A DNA stretch of 32,778 nt from Salinirussus sp. Its GTDB lineage: Archaea; Halobacteriota; Halobacteria; Halobacteriales; Haloarculaceae. This document shows, one piece after another, positions 22,732 through 30,981 of this stretch (positions within the stretch are counted from its first letter, which is position 1; the number at the start of each line of letters is the position of its first letter). The position numbers and the translations under genes were made by a program. The notes under the pieces are model-generated. The model saw only the letters and a program-made list of their open reading frames with translations. It made no database searches and was not told the DNA's origin. Where the stretch lies: positions 1 through 32,778 of the forward strand of contig JAQCNN010000101.1 in the NCBI GenBank assembly GCA_028275005.1. The letters are read 5' to 3'.

Positions 22732-24321
22732 ATGAGGATACTCGTCACCGACCCCATCGCCGACGCGGGGATCGACCGGCTCCGGACGGCCGGTCACGAG
22801 GTAGAGACGGCCTACGATATCGAGGGGGCGGCGCTCCACGAGGCGGTCGCGGACGCCAACGCACTGGTCGTCCGGTCGGGCACGACCGTCGACGCCGCGC
22901 TCTTCGAGGCGGCCCCCGACCTGGTGATCGTCGGCCGGGCGGGCATCGGGGTCGACAACATCGACATCGACGCCGCCACCGAACACGGGGTCATCGTCGC
23001 CAACGCCCCGGAGGGAAACGTCAGGGCCGCCGCCGAGCACACCGTCGCGATGGCCTTTGCGACCGCCCGGTCGATCCCCCAGGCCCACAACCGGCTCATC
23101 ACCGGCGAGTGGGCCAAAGGCGACTTTCTGGGGACGGAGGTCAACAACAAGACGCTGGGTATCGTCGGCTTTGGCCGGGTCGGCCAGGAGGTCGGCAAGC
23201 GACTGGCCTCGCTGGGGACCGACCTGGTTGTCTTTGACCCCTACATCAGCGAGGAGCGCGCCGAGCAGTTCGGCGCGACGCTGGTCGACGACCTCGACGC
23301 CTGCTTGGAGCGTTCCGACTTTCTCACGATTCACACGCCGCTGACGAGCGAGACCGAGAATATGGTCGGCGAGGCGGAACTCGCCAAACTCGGGGAGGGG
23401 TACGTGGTCAACTGCGCCCGCGGGGGGATCGTCGACGAGACAGCCCTCGCGGCAGCCGTCGAGGACGGCCCGCTGAAGGGGGCGGCTGTGGACGTCTTTG
23501 CCGAGGAGCCTGTCTCCCCGGACAGCCCCCTGCTCTCGGTCGACGACGTGATCGTCACACCCCACCTGGGTGCGTCGACGGAGGCCGCCCAGGAGAACGT
23601 CGCCGTCTCGACGGCCGAGCAGGTGCTCGCCGCCTTCGAGGACGAGCCGGTCGTGAACGCGCTGAACGCCCCCTCGGTCGACGAGAGCGCCTTTCCGGCC
23701 ATCGAGCCCTACATCGGGCTCGCGGAGACCGCCGCAAAGATCGCCGTCCAGATGTTCGACGACCGCGTCGAGCGCATCGAAGCCGCCTACGCCGGCGAGG
23801 TTGCCGAGGAGGACGTCGACCTGGTCACGGCGTCGGCGCTGAAAGGTGTCTTCCAGCCCCTCGAGTGGCAGGCCAACGCCGTCAACGCCCCGGGGATCGC
23901 CGAGGACCGGGGGATCGATGTCACCGAGACGAAGACCCGCCAGGCCGAGGACTTCCAGTCGCTGGTCACGGTGACGGTCGGCGACGAGGACCGCGAGGTC
24001 AGTGTCTGTGGCACCCAGTTCGCCGGCGGGGACTCCCGTATCGTCCGGATCGACGACTACCGGATCGACGCCATCCCTCACGGCCACATGCTCGCGGTCC
24101 GCAACGAGGACAGCCCCGGGGTCATCGGCTCTATTGGCACCACCCTGGGCGAGTACGACCTCAACATCGCCGGGATGTTCAACGGCCGCGAGACCATCGG
24201 CGGCGAGGCGCTGTCGGTGTACAACCTCGACCAGCCCGTCCCCGACGAGGTGCTCGCGGAACTCGAGACCGACGAGCGCGTCATGAAGACAACGTACATC
24301 TCACTCGACAACGGGGTGTGA
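22732..24321 (+). CDS. serA: D-3-phosphoglycerate dehydrogenase (SerA)
   Basis: This enzyme makes 3-phosphohydroxypyruvate from 3-phosphoglycerate with NAD, the first step of serine synthesis. The 529-residue protein has the long type-1 layout: an N-terminal substrate/NAD domain (1-310) with GIVGFGRVGQEVG (from 143), catalytic Arg230 (NCARGGIVDE), Glu259 (VFAEEP) and His278 (TPHLGAST). An allosteric substrate-binding domain (about 320-450) and a C-terminal ACT domain (about 457-529, HMLAVRNEDSPGVIGSIGTT) follow; the ACT domain suggests feedback inhibition by serine. serB is 17 kb away on the same strand and serC is not in the window. Confidence 0.95.
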   Translation: MRILVTDPIADAGIDRLRTAGHEVETAYDIEGAALHEAVADANALVVRSGTTVDAALFEAAPDLVIVGRAGIGVDNIDIDAATEHGVIVANAPEGNVRAAAEHTVAMAFATARSIPQAHNRLITGEWAKGDFLGTEVNNKTLGIVGFGRVGQEVGKRLASLGTDLVVFDPYISEERAEQFGATLVDDLDACLERSDFLTIHTPLTSETENMVGEAELAKLGEGYVVNCARGGIVDETALAAAVEDGPLKGAAVDVFAEEPVSPDSPLLSVDDVIVTPHLGASTEAAQENVAVSTAEQVLAAFEDEPVVNALNAPSVDESAFPAIEPYIGLAETAAKIAVQMFDDRVERIEAAYAGEVAEEDVDLVTASALKGVFQPLEWQANAVNAPGIAEDRGIDVTETKTRQAEDFQSLVTVTVGDEDREVSVCGTQFAGGDSRIVRIDDYRIDAIPHGHMLAVRNEDSPGVIGSIGTTLGEYDLNIAGMFNGRETIGGEALSVYNLDQPVPDEVLAELETDERVMKTTYISLDNGV

Positions 24322-24481
24322 GCCACGGGCTCGACCCGTGCCTCGCCCCCGTCGGTCCCACTGGCGGTCGGGCCGCCCGTGCTGTTGACAGGCTGGATGA
24401 CCCGACCCGGACAGCAGGGGCGTCGCCCCCGCAGGCCGGACGACCCCCTGGACATATTGGTCAGGACGACCTACGGCCGGC

Positions 24482-24691
24482 ATGGGACTGCGCGACCGGA
24501 TCCTCGACTACATCGCGAAGGTGTTCATGCCGGTCCCCGACCACCCCGCCCGCGGTGGGATGACCGGCGAACTGACCGACGGTGACGAGACCGAGGACGG
24601 CGGCGAGAGCGAGGACACAGCCGAGCGGCCGACGGACGCGGACCGGCCGGCCGGGGCGGACGCTCCGGAGACGACAGACGAAACCGGCTAA
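24482..24691 (+). CDS. Small acidic protein with amphipathic N-terminal helix (69 residues)
   Basis: The protein starts MGLRDRILDYIAKVFMPVPD, an amphipathic helix that could bind a membrane or partner, and continues with HPARGGMTGELTDGDETED into a tail of almost only Asp, Glu, Thr, Ala, Gly and Pro. I recognise no family. A TATA-like catatt at 24453-24458 lies 24-29 nt before the ATG, matching the leaderless pattern of its neighbours and supporting a real gene. It sits between serA and convergent thrC. Confidence 0.6.
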   Translation: MGLRDRILDYIAKVFMPVPDHPARGGMTGELTDGDETEDGGESEDTAERPTDADRPAGADAPETTDETG

Positions 24692-24723
24692 TCCTGCCGT
24701 TCACCGACGCCCGGCGGCGTGGC

Positions 24724-25983
24724 TCAGTCACCCAGGTGGGCGAGCACGCCTTTGGTGTCCCCGGGCACGGGCTCGGGCTCGCTCCCGGCCTCGACGGCCG
24801 CGGCCGGGTCCTTCAGCAGGTGACCGGTGGTGAGACAGACGACCTGTTCGTCGGCGGATACGACGTCCTGTTCGCGGAGCTTCCGGACACCGGCGACCGA
24901 GGCGGCGGAGGCCGGCTCGACGCCGACACCCTCCTCCGCGAGGTCGCGCTGTGCGGTCTGGATGGCCTCGTCGGTGACCGCAACGGCCGTCCCGCCGGTC
25001 GCCCGGATCCCCGGCAGCGCCTTCGGGGCGTTGACGGGGTTCCCGATCCGGATCGCCGTTGCCTTCGTCTCGACGTCCTCCCAGCGTTCGGTCTCCTCCC
25101 AGCCGTGTTCGATGGCCTCGACCATCGGCGCGGACCCTGCGGCTTGGACGCCCGTCAGCGCGGGCACCTCCTCTTCGGTGAGCGCGCCGCTTCGGACCAG
25201 CTCCCGGAAACACTTGTACAGCGCCGCGGTGTTGCCGGCGTTGCCAACCGGGAGGACGATCCGGTCCGGATAGGCGCCCTCCTCCCTGTGGAACTGCTCC
25301 AAGACCTCGAGCCCGATGGTCTTCTGTCCCTCGAGCCGGAAGGGGTTCAGCGAGTTCAGGAGGTAGACCTCCCCCCGCTGGGCGAGGTCCTGGACGATGT
25401 CGAGACAGGTGTCGAAGTTCCCGTCCACCTCGAGAATGCGGGCGCCGTGGAGGCTGGCCTGGGCGACCTTTCCCGCCGCGACCTTCCCCTGTGGGAGGAG
25501 CACGAGCGTCTCCATGTTGCCGCGGGCGCCGTAGGCCGCAAGCGCCGCGGAGGTGTTGCCAGTCGACGCGCAGGCCAACCGGTCGACCCCGACCTCCTTT
25601 GCGACGCGGACGCCAACGGTCATCCCGCGATCCTTGAACGACCCGGTGGGGTTCATCCCCTCGTGTTTCACCCGGAGACGGTCGAGCCCGGTCTCGGCCT
25701 CCAGCCCGGGTACGTTGTGGAGTTGCGTGTCACCCTCGGGCAGTGAGACCCCCTCCTCGAAGGGGAGGGCGGCAGCGTACCGCCAGACGCCCCGACGGTC
25801 GTCCCGGAAATCCGCCCAGGTGGGCAGGTCGGCGTAGCGGACCTCCAGTAGCCCCTCACAGTCATCACAGGTGTAGCGCACCTCCTCGAAGGGTGGGAAC
25901 GTCTCGCCACACTCGATACAGGTGAGCCAGGCGCCATTCGCGGCGGCGGCGGGCTCCGCGCTGGTAAGCCGGAGGTCAGCCAT
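24724..25983 (-). CDS. thrC: Threonine synthase
   Basis: This PLP enzyme converts O-phosphohomoserine to threonine. The 419-residue protein begins with a zinc-ribbon-like segment (Cys22, Cys25, Cys39, Cys42), common in archaeal ThrC. The catalytic core carries the PLP lysine in NPTGSFKDRG (Lys117), the phosphate-binding loop in LPVGNAGNTAALY and the substrate loop ACASTGNTSAALAAYGARGN. The ATG at 25983 (MADLRLT) is preferred over a longer frame; a TATA-like stretch (caaaag on the plus strand, about 26009-26014) lies about 28 nt upstream. Cystathionine beta-synthase-like folds are less likely given the ribbon and length. Confidence 0.92.
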   Translation of the reverse strand: MADLRLTSAEPAAAANGAWLTCIECGETFPPFEEVRYTCDDCEGLLEVRYADLPTWADFRDDRRGVWRYAAALPFEEGVSLPEGDTQLHNVPGLEAETGLDRLRVKHEGMNPTGSFKDRGMTVGVRVAKEVGVDRLACASTGNTSAALAAYGARGNMETLVLLPQGKVAAGKVAQASLHGARILEVDGNFDTCLDIVQDLAQRGEVYLLNSLNPFRLEGQKTIGLEVLEQFHREEGAYPDRIVLPVGNAGNTAALYKCFRELVRSGALTEEEVPALTGVQAAGSAPMVEAIEHGWEETERWEDVETKATAIRIGNPVNAPKALPGIRATGGTAVAVTDEAIQTAQRDLAEEGVGVEPASAASVAGVRKLREQDVVSADEQVVCLTTGHLLKDPAAAVEAGSEPEPVPGDTKGVLAHLGD

Positions 25984-26064
25984 TACCGGGGCGACGGTCT
26001 GAGCGGGCAAAAGTGGGACGGTTGCGTGCCGGCCGACCGTACCCCCGCGAGACCGGGGGCAGGC

Positions 26065-26460
26065 TCAGCCGTCGGGAACCGACTCGGGCCCGAACTCGTC
26101 GATCCGTTCGTGGACGTAGGCGGTCCACTGGTCGAGTGTCTCGTGCATCAGCTCACGGGCCTCCGGCAGCGGGGTTGCGGTGTACTGGTAGACGTGCCCG
26201 CCGTCGTCGAGTAACCGGCGCTCCCGGCCGGCGAGTTCCTTCTCCCGGAGTGTCGACAGCGACCGGTTGACGTTCGACCGGTCCCGTTCGAGCCGGTCGG
26301 CCAGCTCGGCGACGGTGCTCCCTGGCGCCTCGAGCAGGACCAGATAGGTCCGGACCTCGTGGTCCTGGACGTTGAACACACAGGCCAGCACGTCCGCAAA
26401 CCCCGGCTCGTTGTCCAGCATGAGCTCGCGGAACCGCTTTGGGGAAGGCTCGCTCTCCAT
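26065..26460 (-). CDS. TrmB-like winged-helix transcriptional regulator
   Basis: This 131-residue DNA-binding protein has a winged helix at about 30-100: LACVFNVQDHEVRTYLVLLE, STVAELADRLERDRSNVNRS and LSTLREKELAGRERRLLDDG, with the beta wing GGHVYQYTATPL. The C-terminal helix (EARELMHETLDQWTAYVHER) probably dimerises. It resembles the DNA-binding half of TrmB-type sugar or metabolic regulators but lacks a ligand domain. One cysteine (Cys27) is present. Its promoter (tatttatt on the minus strand) is placed for leaderless transcription. Targets are unknown; the neighbours thrC and the oxidoreductase fusion are candidates. Confidence 0.82.
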   Translation of the reverse strand: MESEPSPKRFRELMLDNEPGFADVLACVFNVQDHEVRTYLVLLEAPGSTVAELADRLERDRSNVNRSLSTLREKELAGRERRLLDDGGHVYQYTATPLPEARELMHETLDQWTAYVHERIDEFGPESVPDG

Positions 26461-26483
26461 ACCTCATATTCGCGTTTCATCGG

Positions 26484-26491
26484 AATAAATA
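26484..26491 (-). promoter_or_regulatory. TATA box of the HTH regulator gene
   Basis: The minus strand reads tatttatt (plus strand aataaata), 24-31 nt before the ATG at 26460, again giving a leaderless mRNA. Confidence 0.6.
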
Positions 26492-26556
26492 GCCGTGGTA
26501 CCCGGCCTCCACCTGTCGCCGGCGACTCACCCCCGACCGGCTTACCCCTGGCCTTC

Positions 26557-26572
26557 GAGACACTCGTGTCTC
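26557..26572. promoter_or_regulatory. Operator-like 7+7 inverted repeat
   Basis: GAGACAC and GTGTCTC are separated by 2 bp, too short a spacing for an RNA hairpin but usual for a dimeric winged-helix operator. It lies upstream of the HTH regulator gene; binding is inferred only. Confidence 0.35.
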
Positions 26573-26765
26573 CCCTCGGCGGAGCCATGAGTGTGCAGCC
26601 GTGTGGGGCCCACAGTGCTAAATCCCGCCCTCCCGGCGCAGGGTCCCGGTGTGTCCCGAGCCGGAAACCCCCGTGTTCGCCAGGACCCGCCGGCCCGAAC
26701 CCTGACCTGCCCGCTGTTGCTGTCCGACGGCCGTCAACCGACCGGGTGACCGCCTCAGTAGCCTG

Positions 26766-28763
26766 TCACCGCTCGAAGGCCGGGTCGCGCAGTGACCCGA
26801 CCTGTCCCATCGCCTCGGCCGGGAGCCGTCGGCTCCCGGCGGCCAGGTTCGCGACCAGGTGGTCCGGGTCCGTGCTCGATGGGATCGGGACGACACCACG
26901 GGTGACAGCCCAGGCTATGACGACACCTGCCGGCGAGAGCCCCTCCTCCTCCCCGACCGCCGCCAGGACCGGCTCCTCGAGCAGCCCTGGCGCCGACAGC
27001 GGGGAGTGGGCGACGACCCTGATCCCCCGGTCGTGACAGAACTCGACGAGTTCGGGCCGGGGCTGGTAGGGGTGGACCTCCACCTGGACCAGCGCCGGCG
27101 GGACGGAGCCGGTCCGGAGCACCGTCCGGAGCTGGTCGACCGAGACGTTACACACCCCGAGGGTGCGTGCCCACCCGCGCTCGTGGACGGCTTCGAGATT
27201 CTCCCAGGCTTCGGCCAGTGACACGTCCGCCGTCACCGGCTCGCCGTCGGCGTCCGTCGGGAACGTGAGCGCCTCCTGGCGCTCGACCGGCTGTTCGGCC
27301 AGCCGCTCCAGGGCACCCTGGTGGGCCCACGCCGCCGGCCAGTGAAGCGAATAACAGTCGAGCGTCTCGACCCCGAGCTCCTCGCGGCTACCCGCACACG
27401 CCTCGAGCAGGTGCTCACGACGGTGATTCGTCCGCCAGACCTTCCCGAGCACGAAGAGGTGGTCGCGGTCGGGTGTCCCGGGCGCCGCCAGCAGGTCGCC
27501 GATCCGGTGTTCGTTGCCGTACAGCTCCGCGGAGTCAAGCAGCCGGTAGCCCGCGTCGAGCGCCTGCGCGATGGAGTCGACCCGGTCGACGTACTCCTCG
27601 CCACGGTACCGCGAGCAGCCGAGACCGACCGGCGGGAGCCGGATAGCGGCGTCCCGGCCGGGCGGGCCGTCCCTGTCACCGTTTGCCGCTGCGTGTCGCC
27701 CGTTGCCCGCCGGCCGACCGACCGGTGCGGGCACCGGGTCGGCGGTCGCGCCGTGCCCGTCGACGGCGACCGGCTCGCCGGTCTCCGCCGCCCGCTCGAT
27801 GGCGTTACACACCGCGACGATGTGAGAGGCCCGGCGCCCGCCGGCTCGCGGCGGGTCGCCGGCGGCGATAGCTGTCGCGAACGCCTCGACGGCGTCGAGG
27901 CGGTCCCGCTCGGTCGGTGGGGCCTGTGGCGGGACCGGGGTGTAGCCTCGGCCGGCGCGGCCGAACTGGACGGTGTCGCGGTCGGTCCCGAGGGCGCCGG
28001 TGTCGCCGAGGTAGACGGAGCCGTCGTCGCCGTGGAACTCGAGCCCGTAGAACTCCCGGGCACGGTGGGGGACGTAGAGGCTAGCACTCAGCCGGGCGAC
28101 CGGCCCGCCGGCAAAGGCAAGCGTCGCCTCGATGTGACTCGGCGCCGACGGCGTCCGGTCCTCACGGTCAGGCCACACATCGAGGCTGTCGGCGGTTCGG
28201 ACCCGCTCGACGGGGCCGAACCACGCGACCAGCAGCGCGAGGGGGTAGACACCGCCGTCGTACAGCGGCCCAACCTCCAGAAAGGACGCCGGCCGGTCGT
28301 GCCACTCGGTGACCCGGCCAACGTGGGCGTGTGCGTAGCAGAGCCGGACCGTCCCCGTCCGCCCGTCGGCGAGTGTGCGGCCGGCGAGCCGCTGGGCGGG
28401 GCCGACGGCCGGCGCACACGCCAGCCCGAGACCGCGACGGCGGGCGGTCGCGACCAGTTCCCGCGCGCGGTCGGCATCCAGCGCCAGCGGTTTCTGTGAG
28501 TAGACGTGGCGGCCGGCGGTCAGTGCCTGTTCGGTCACGGCCGCGTGGGCCGCGTGCCCGGTCAGATTCACCACCACCGGGGCGTCGACCGTCGCCAGCG
28601 CCCGGTCGAGGTCGGTAAACTCGCGGGCGCCGTGGTCGCCGGCCAGTGCCGCTGCGCGCTCCGGGTCGAGGTCACAGACGCCCGCCAGCGAGAGCGGGCT
28701 CTCCGCGAGCCCCGCCGCGTAGTCGGCCGCGACTGCGCCGGCCCCGACAAACAGACAGTTCAC
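26766..28763 (-). CDS. Gfo/Idh/MocA oxidoreductase fused to an aldo/keto reductase
   Basis: This 665-residue two-enzyme protein begins with a Gfo/Idh/MocA dehydrogenase (about 1-350): NAD(P) loop VGAGAVAADYAAGL near the start, SQKPLALD in place of the usual EKP motif, and a sugar-binding sheet domain including GPLYDGGVYPLALLVAWFG. A Pro/Gly/acidic linker (about 350-385) leads to an aldo/keto reductase barrel (385-665) with an intact tetrad: Asp and Tyr in RLLDSAELYGNEHRIG, Lys in VLGKVWRTNH and His in CYSLHWP. PSSTDPDHLVANL is the NADP-binding end. Both halves act on sugars or small carbonyls in known relatives. The GTG at 28763 is preferred, with TATA-like cttatg about 26 nt upstream; the ATG at 28790 is the alternative. 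It is divergent from the sulfatase-fold gene. Confidence 0.85.
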   Translation of the reverse strand: MNCLFVGAGAVAADYAAGLAESPLSLAGVCDLDPERAAALAGDHGAREFTDLDRALATVDAPVVVNLTGHAAHAAVTEQALTAGRHVYSQKPLALDADRARELVATARRRGLGLACAPAVGPAQRLAGRTLADGRTGTVRLCYAHAHVGRVTEWHDRPASFLEVGPLYDGGVYPLALLVAWFGPVERVRTADSLDVWPDREDRTPSAPSHIEATLAFAGGPVARLSASLYVPHRAREFYGLEFHGDDGSVYLGDTGALGTDRDTVQFGRAGRGYTPVPPQAPPTERDRLDAVEAFATAIAAGDPPRAGGRRASHIVAVCNAIERAAETGEPVAVDGHGATADPVPAPVGRPAGNGRHAAANGDRDGPPGRDAAIRLPPVGLGCSRYRGEEYVDRVDSIAQALDAGYRLLDSAELYGNEHRIGDLLAAPGTPDRDHLFVLGKVWRTNHRREHLLEACAGSREELGVETLDCYSLHWPAAWAHQGALERLAEQPVERQEALTFPTDADGEPVTADVSLAEAWENLEAVHERGWARTLGVCNVSVDQLRTVLRTGSVPPALVQVEVHPYQPRPELVEFCHDRGIRVVAHSPLSAPGLLEEPVLAAVGEEEGLSPAGVVIAWAVTRGVVPIPSSTDPDHLVANLAAGSRRLPAEAMGQVGSLRDPAFER

Positions 28764-28858
28764 ACCACCCACCCGGGGCGCCAAACGCATAAGTGCCGCC
28801 GCCGAGCCGAGAGAGCTTTGCGCTTGCCGCCACAACTGCTCGTGTGCGAGAACAGGGT

Positions 28859-29731
28859 ATGGGACTGCTCGGGACGGCCTACCTCCGGGCGCTACAGGCT
28901 GTTGGCCGCCGCCTCCCCTACGGAACCAGCGTCTACGAGCGCGAGTGGGACGTGTTGGTCGTCCTGGACGGCTGCCGGGTCGACACGCTCCGGCGGGTCG
29001 CCGCCGACGTCTCGGCGGTCGGCGAGGTCGGCGCGGTCCGGTCGGTCGGGTCGTCCTCATCGGAGTGGCTAGAGCGGACCTTCGACCCCGCGCGGGCCCC
29101 GGTCGACCGGACGGTGATGGTGACGGGCAACACCTGGACCGACCGGTATCTCGACGCCACGGCCTTCGCCGCGCTCGACGAGGTCTGGAAGTACGCCTGG
29201 GACGAGGAACACAACACGGTGCCGGCGCGGGCTGTCACCGACCGTGCGGTGGCGACCGCCCGCGAGCGCGACCCCGACCGGCTGGTCGTCCACTACATGC
29301 AGCCCCATCACCCGTTCGTCCCGGACCCGCTCGCCAGCGACGACGGCCTCACCAGAAGCGGTGCGGCGAGCAGTGACACCAACCCGTGGGTGTTACTCCG
29401 CCGCGGCGAGGTGTCAGCCGAGCGCGTCCGGACGGCCTACCGCGCGAATCTCCGGTACGTGCTGGCGGAGGTGGCAACCCTGGTCGAGAACGTCGCCGGC
29501 CGGGTGGCTATCACGGCCGACCACGCCAACCTGTTCGGGGAGTGGGGGCTGTACGGTCACCCGATGCACACCCCGGTGCCCGCGCTGTTGCGGGTCCCCT
29601 GGGCCGAGACCACGGGCGAGGACCGCCGGACCCGCGACCCCGACCACGAACCGCCGGAGCCGCTCCCGGTCTCCCGGGTCTACGGCGGCAGTGACCGCGA
29701 CCGACTGGCCGCGCTCGGGTATCTCGGATAG
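28859..29731 (+). CDS. Sulfatase/alkaline-phosphatase-fold hydrolase
   Basis: This 290-residue protein belongs to the alkaline-phosphatase superfamily. The metal and nucleophile region is VLVVLDGCRVDTLRRV (Asp37; DxxRxD-type core), YMQPHHPFVPDP supplies histidines and ITADHANLFGEWGLYGHPMH the distal metal site (Asp-His). It has no signal peptide, so it acts in the cytoplasm unless exported by other means. Haloarchaea carry such genes in glycan and surface-polysaccharide clusters, where the substrate may be a sulfate or phosphate ester of a sugar. The ATG at 28859 (MGLLGTAYLRALQ) is chosen over an upstream frame that overlaps the divergent promoter. Confidence 0.82.
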   Translation: MGLLGTAYLRALQAVGRRLPYGTSVYEREWDVLVVLDGCRVDTLRRVAADVSAVGEVGAVRSVGSSSSEWLERTFDPARAPVDRTVMVTGNTWTDRYLDATAFAALDEVWKYAWDEEHNTVPARAVTDRAVATARERDPDRLVVHYMQPHHPFVPDPLASDDGLTRSGAASSDTNPWVLLRRGEVSAERVRTAYRANLRYVLAEVATLVENVAGRVAITADHANLFGEWGLYGHPMHTPVPALLRVPWAETTGEDRRTRDPDHEPPEPLPVSRVYGGSDRDRLAALGYLG

Positions 29732-29842
29732 CCACAGGTTTTAGTGACAGACCCTCCTGGTTTGCGCCGTGTATTTGAAGGGCTCGCGCCTGTACGCTCG
29801 CTGTCCGGAGACGCTGTACCGCCCTGGAGGTCAGTGCCCGCG

Positions 29843-30847
29843 ATGACCGCCCGCTCGCTGTACTTCTCCGAGCCGGAGTCGGTGACCGTCCGCGAGCGGC
29901 CGGTGCCCGACCCCGGCCCCGGCGAGGTCCGGGTTCGGACCGAGCTATCCGCGGTCAGCCCGGGCACCGAGCTGCTGGTCTACCGGGGGGAGGTCCCCGG
30001 GTCGATGCGCGCCGACGAGACTATCGACGCGCTCGGGGGGACACTCTCCTATCCGCTGCAGTACGGTTACGCCGCCGTCGGGCGGGTGACGGCACTCGGT
30101 GAGGGGGTCGAGGAGTCCTGGCTCGACCGCCAGGTGTTCTCGTTCAACCCCCACGAGAGTCACTTCCTCGCCGAGCCGGCGGACCTCGTCGCGACGGACC
30201 TGCCGACCGAGCGGGCGCTCCTGCTCCCAAACGCCGAGGCGGCGGTCAGCTTCGCGATGGACGCCCGCCCCCGGCCCGGTGCCAGGGTCACCGTCTTTGG
30301 GCAGGGGGCGGTCGGACTGTTGACGACAGCCATCCTCGCCGAGTTCCCCCTCGCGGAGTTGGTGGCCGTCGACCGGGTGCCCGAGCGCCGCGAGCAGGCC
30401 CGGGCGTTCGGCGCCGACCGCGCTGTCCCGCCGGCCGAGGTGGAGGCGACCGTCGACGACGACGGCGCAGACGTCGCGGTCGAACTCTCGGGCTCGCCGG
30501 CGGCGCTGAACGACGCGATAGCGACGACCGGCTACGCCGGCCGGGTGGTCGTCGGCTCGTGGTACGGCACCAAGCCCGCCGAACTCGACCTGGGTGGGCG
30601 CTACCACCGCAGCCACATCCGGGTGCGCAGCAGCCAGGTCAGCCGGGTCGACCCCGACCACGCCGACCGGTGGGACAAGGACCGCCGGCTGGCGTACGTC
30701 CGCTCCTGGCTGGGCGATGCCGACGCCGACCTCCCGGCGCTGTTGACCCACCGTGTCCCCGTCGAGGAGGCCGCGGACGCCTACGCCATGCTCGAGAACC
30801 GCGAGGACGGCGCCATCCAGGTGGCGTTCACCTACGACCGGGACTGA
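29843..30847 (+). CDS. BchC-like medium-chain dehydrogenase without zinc cysteines
   Basis: This 334-residue MDR-fold oxidoreductase has a GroES-like N-terminus (SAVSPGTELLVYRGEVP) and the NAD(P) loop VTVFGQGAVGLLTTAIL. The residues that replace the usual catalytic CxGTD are VSPGTEL, and the protein contains no cysteine at all, so neither catalytic nor structural zinc is held in the classic way. The sequence YPLQYGYAAVGRV and FSFNPHESHFL recall the BchC/ToxD-like branch of the family, where zinc is also lost. SD-like GGAGGT lies 11 nt before the ATG; an in-frame GTG at 29834 is less well placed. The substrate is unknown, possibly a sugar or pterin alcohol given the neighbours. Confidence 0.85.
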   Translation: MTARSLYFSEPESVTVRERPVPDPGPGEVRVRTELSAVSPGTELLVYRGEVPGSMRADETIDALGGTLSYPLQYGYAAVGRVTALGEGVEESWLDRQVFSFNPHESHFLAEPADLVATDLPTERALLLPNAEAAVSFAMDARPRPGARVTVFGQGAVGLLTTAILAEFPLAELVAVDRVPERREQARAFGADRAVPPAEVEATVDDDGADVAVELSGSPAALNDAIATTGYAGRVVVGSWYGTKPAELDLGGRYHRSHIRVRSSQVSRVDPDHADRWDKDRRLAYVRSWLGDADADLPALLTHRVPVEEAADAYAMLENREDGAIQVAFTYDRD

Positions 30848-30926
30848 TACTGCTGGCTGTAACTGCCCGAAGATATCCGCGACCCCGGGGTCGTGAAATT
30901 CCTCACAGACGTACAGCCGGCAGTAT
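30847..30926 (+). repeat. Nested inverted repeats after the dehydrogenase gene
   Basis: An outer stem pairs 30847-30861 with 30912-30926 (15 bp with one G-U in RNA; TACTGCTGGCTGTA against TACAGCCGGCAGTA). Inside lies the perfect 14-bp palindrome CGACCCCGGGGTCG (30880-30893). The outer arm begins on the last base of the dehydrogenase stop codon. It may be a processing or termination structure between the dehydrogenase and the pterin-synthase-like gene, or a double operator. Confidence 0.6.
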
Positions 30927-30949
30927 GAGACGCCCCCGGTCGACCGGAG

Positions 30950-30956
30950 ATTTAGG
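30950..30956 (+). promoter_or_regulatory. TATA-like box of the pterin-synthase-like gene
   Basis: The sequence atttagg at 30950-30956 lies 26-32 nt before the ATG at 30982 and only 14-20 nt before the upstream in-frame ATG at 30970. This favours 30982 as a leaderless start. Confidence 0.45.
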
Positions 30957-30981
30957 TAGCCGGAGCCCGATGTATTCAGGG

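Larger units (their letters stand above)
26461..26765. other. Gap between the HTH regulator and the oxidoreductase fusion
   Basis: These 305 bp contain the promoter of the HTH gene and a near-perfect palindrome, GAGACAC-TC-GTGTCTC (26557-26572), which is operator-like and about 100 nt upstream of the regulator start. Frames here give Pro/Arg/Ser-rich products with no protein character, so I see no gene. Confidence 0.45.

Noticed and set aside
26359-27036. 225-codon frame on the plus strand across the HTH/fusion gap
   Set aside because: It is antisense to two good genes, and the part within the gap is Pro/Ser/Arg-rich without domain features.
28793-28858. Upstream extension of the sulfatase-fold gene
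   Set aside because: It would overlap the divergent promoter of the fusion gene and adds residues with no relation to the family; the ATG at 28859 is natural.
30559-30981. Long N-terminal extension of the pterin-synthase-like frame
   Set aside because: It overlaps the dehydrogenase gene in another frame and is Arg/Pro-rich; the PTPS fold begins at MYTTTVRTDF.
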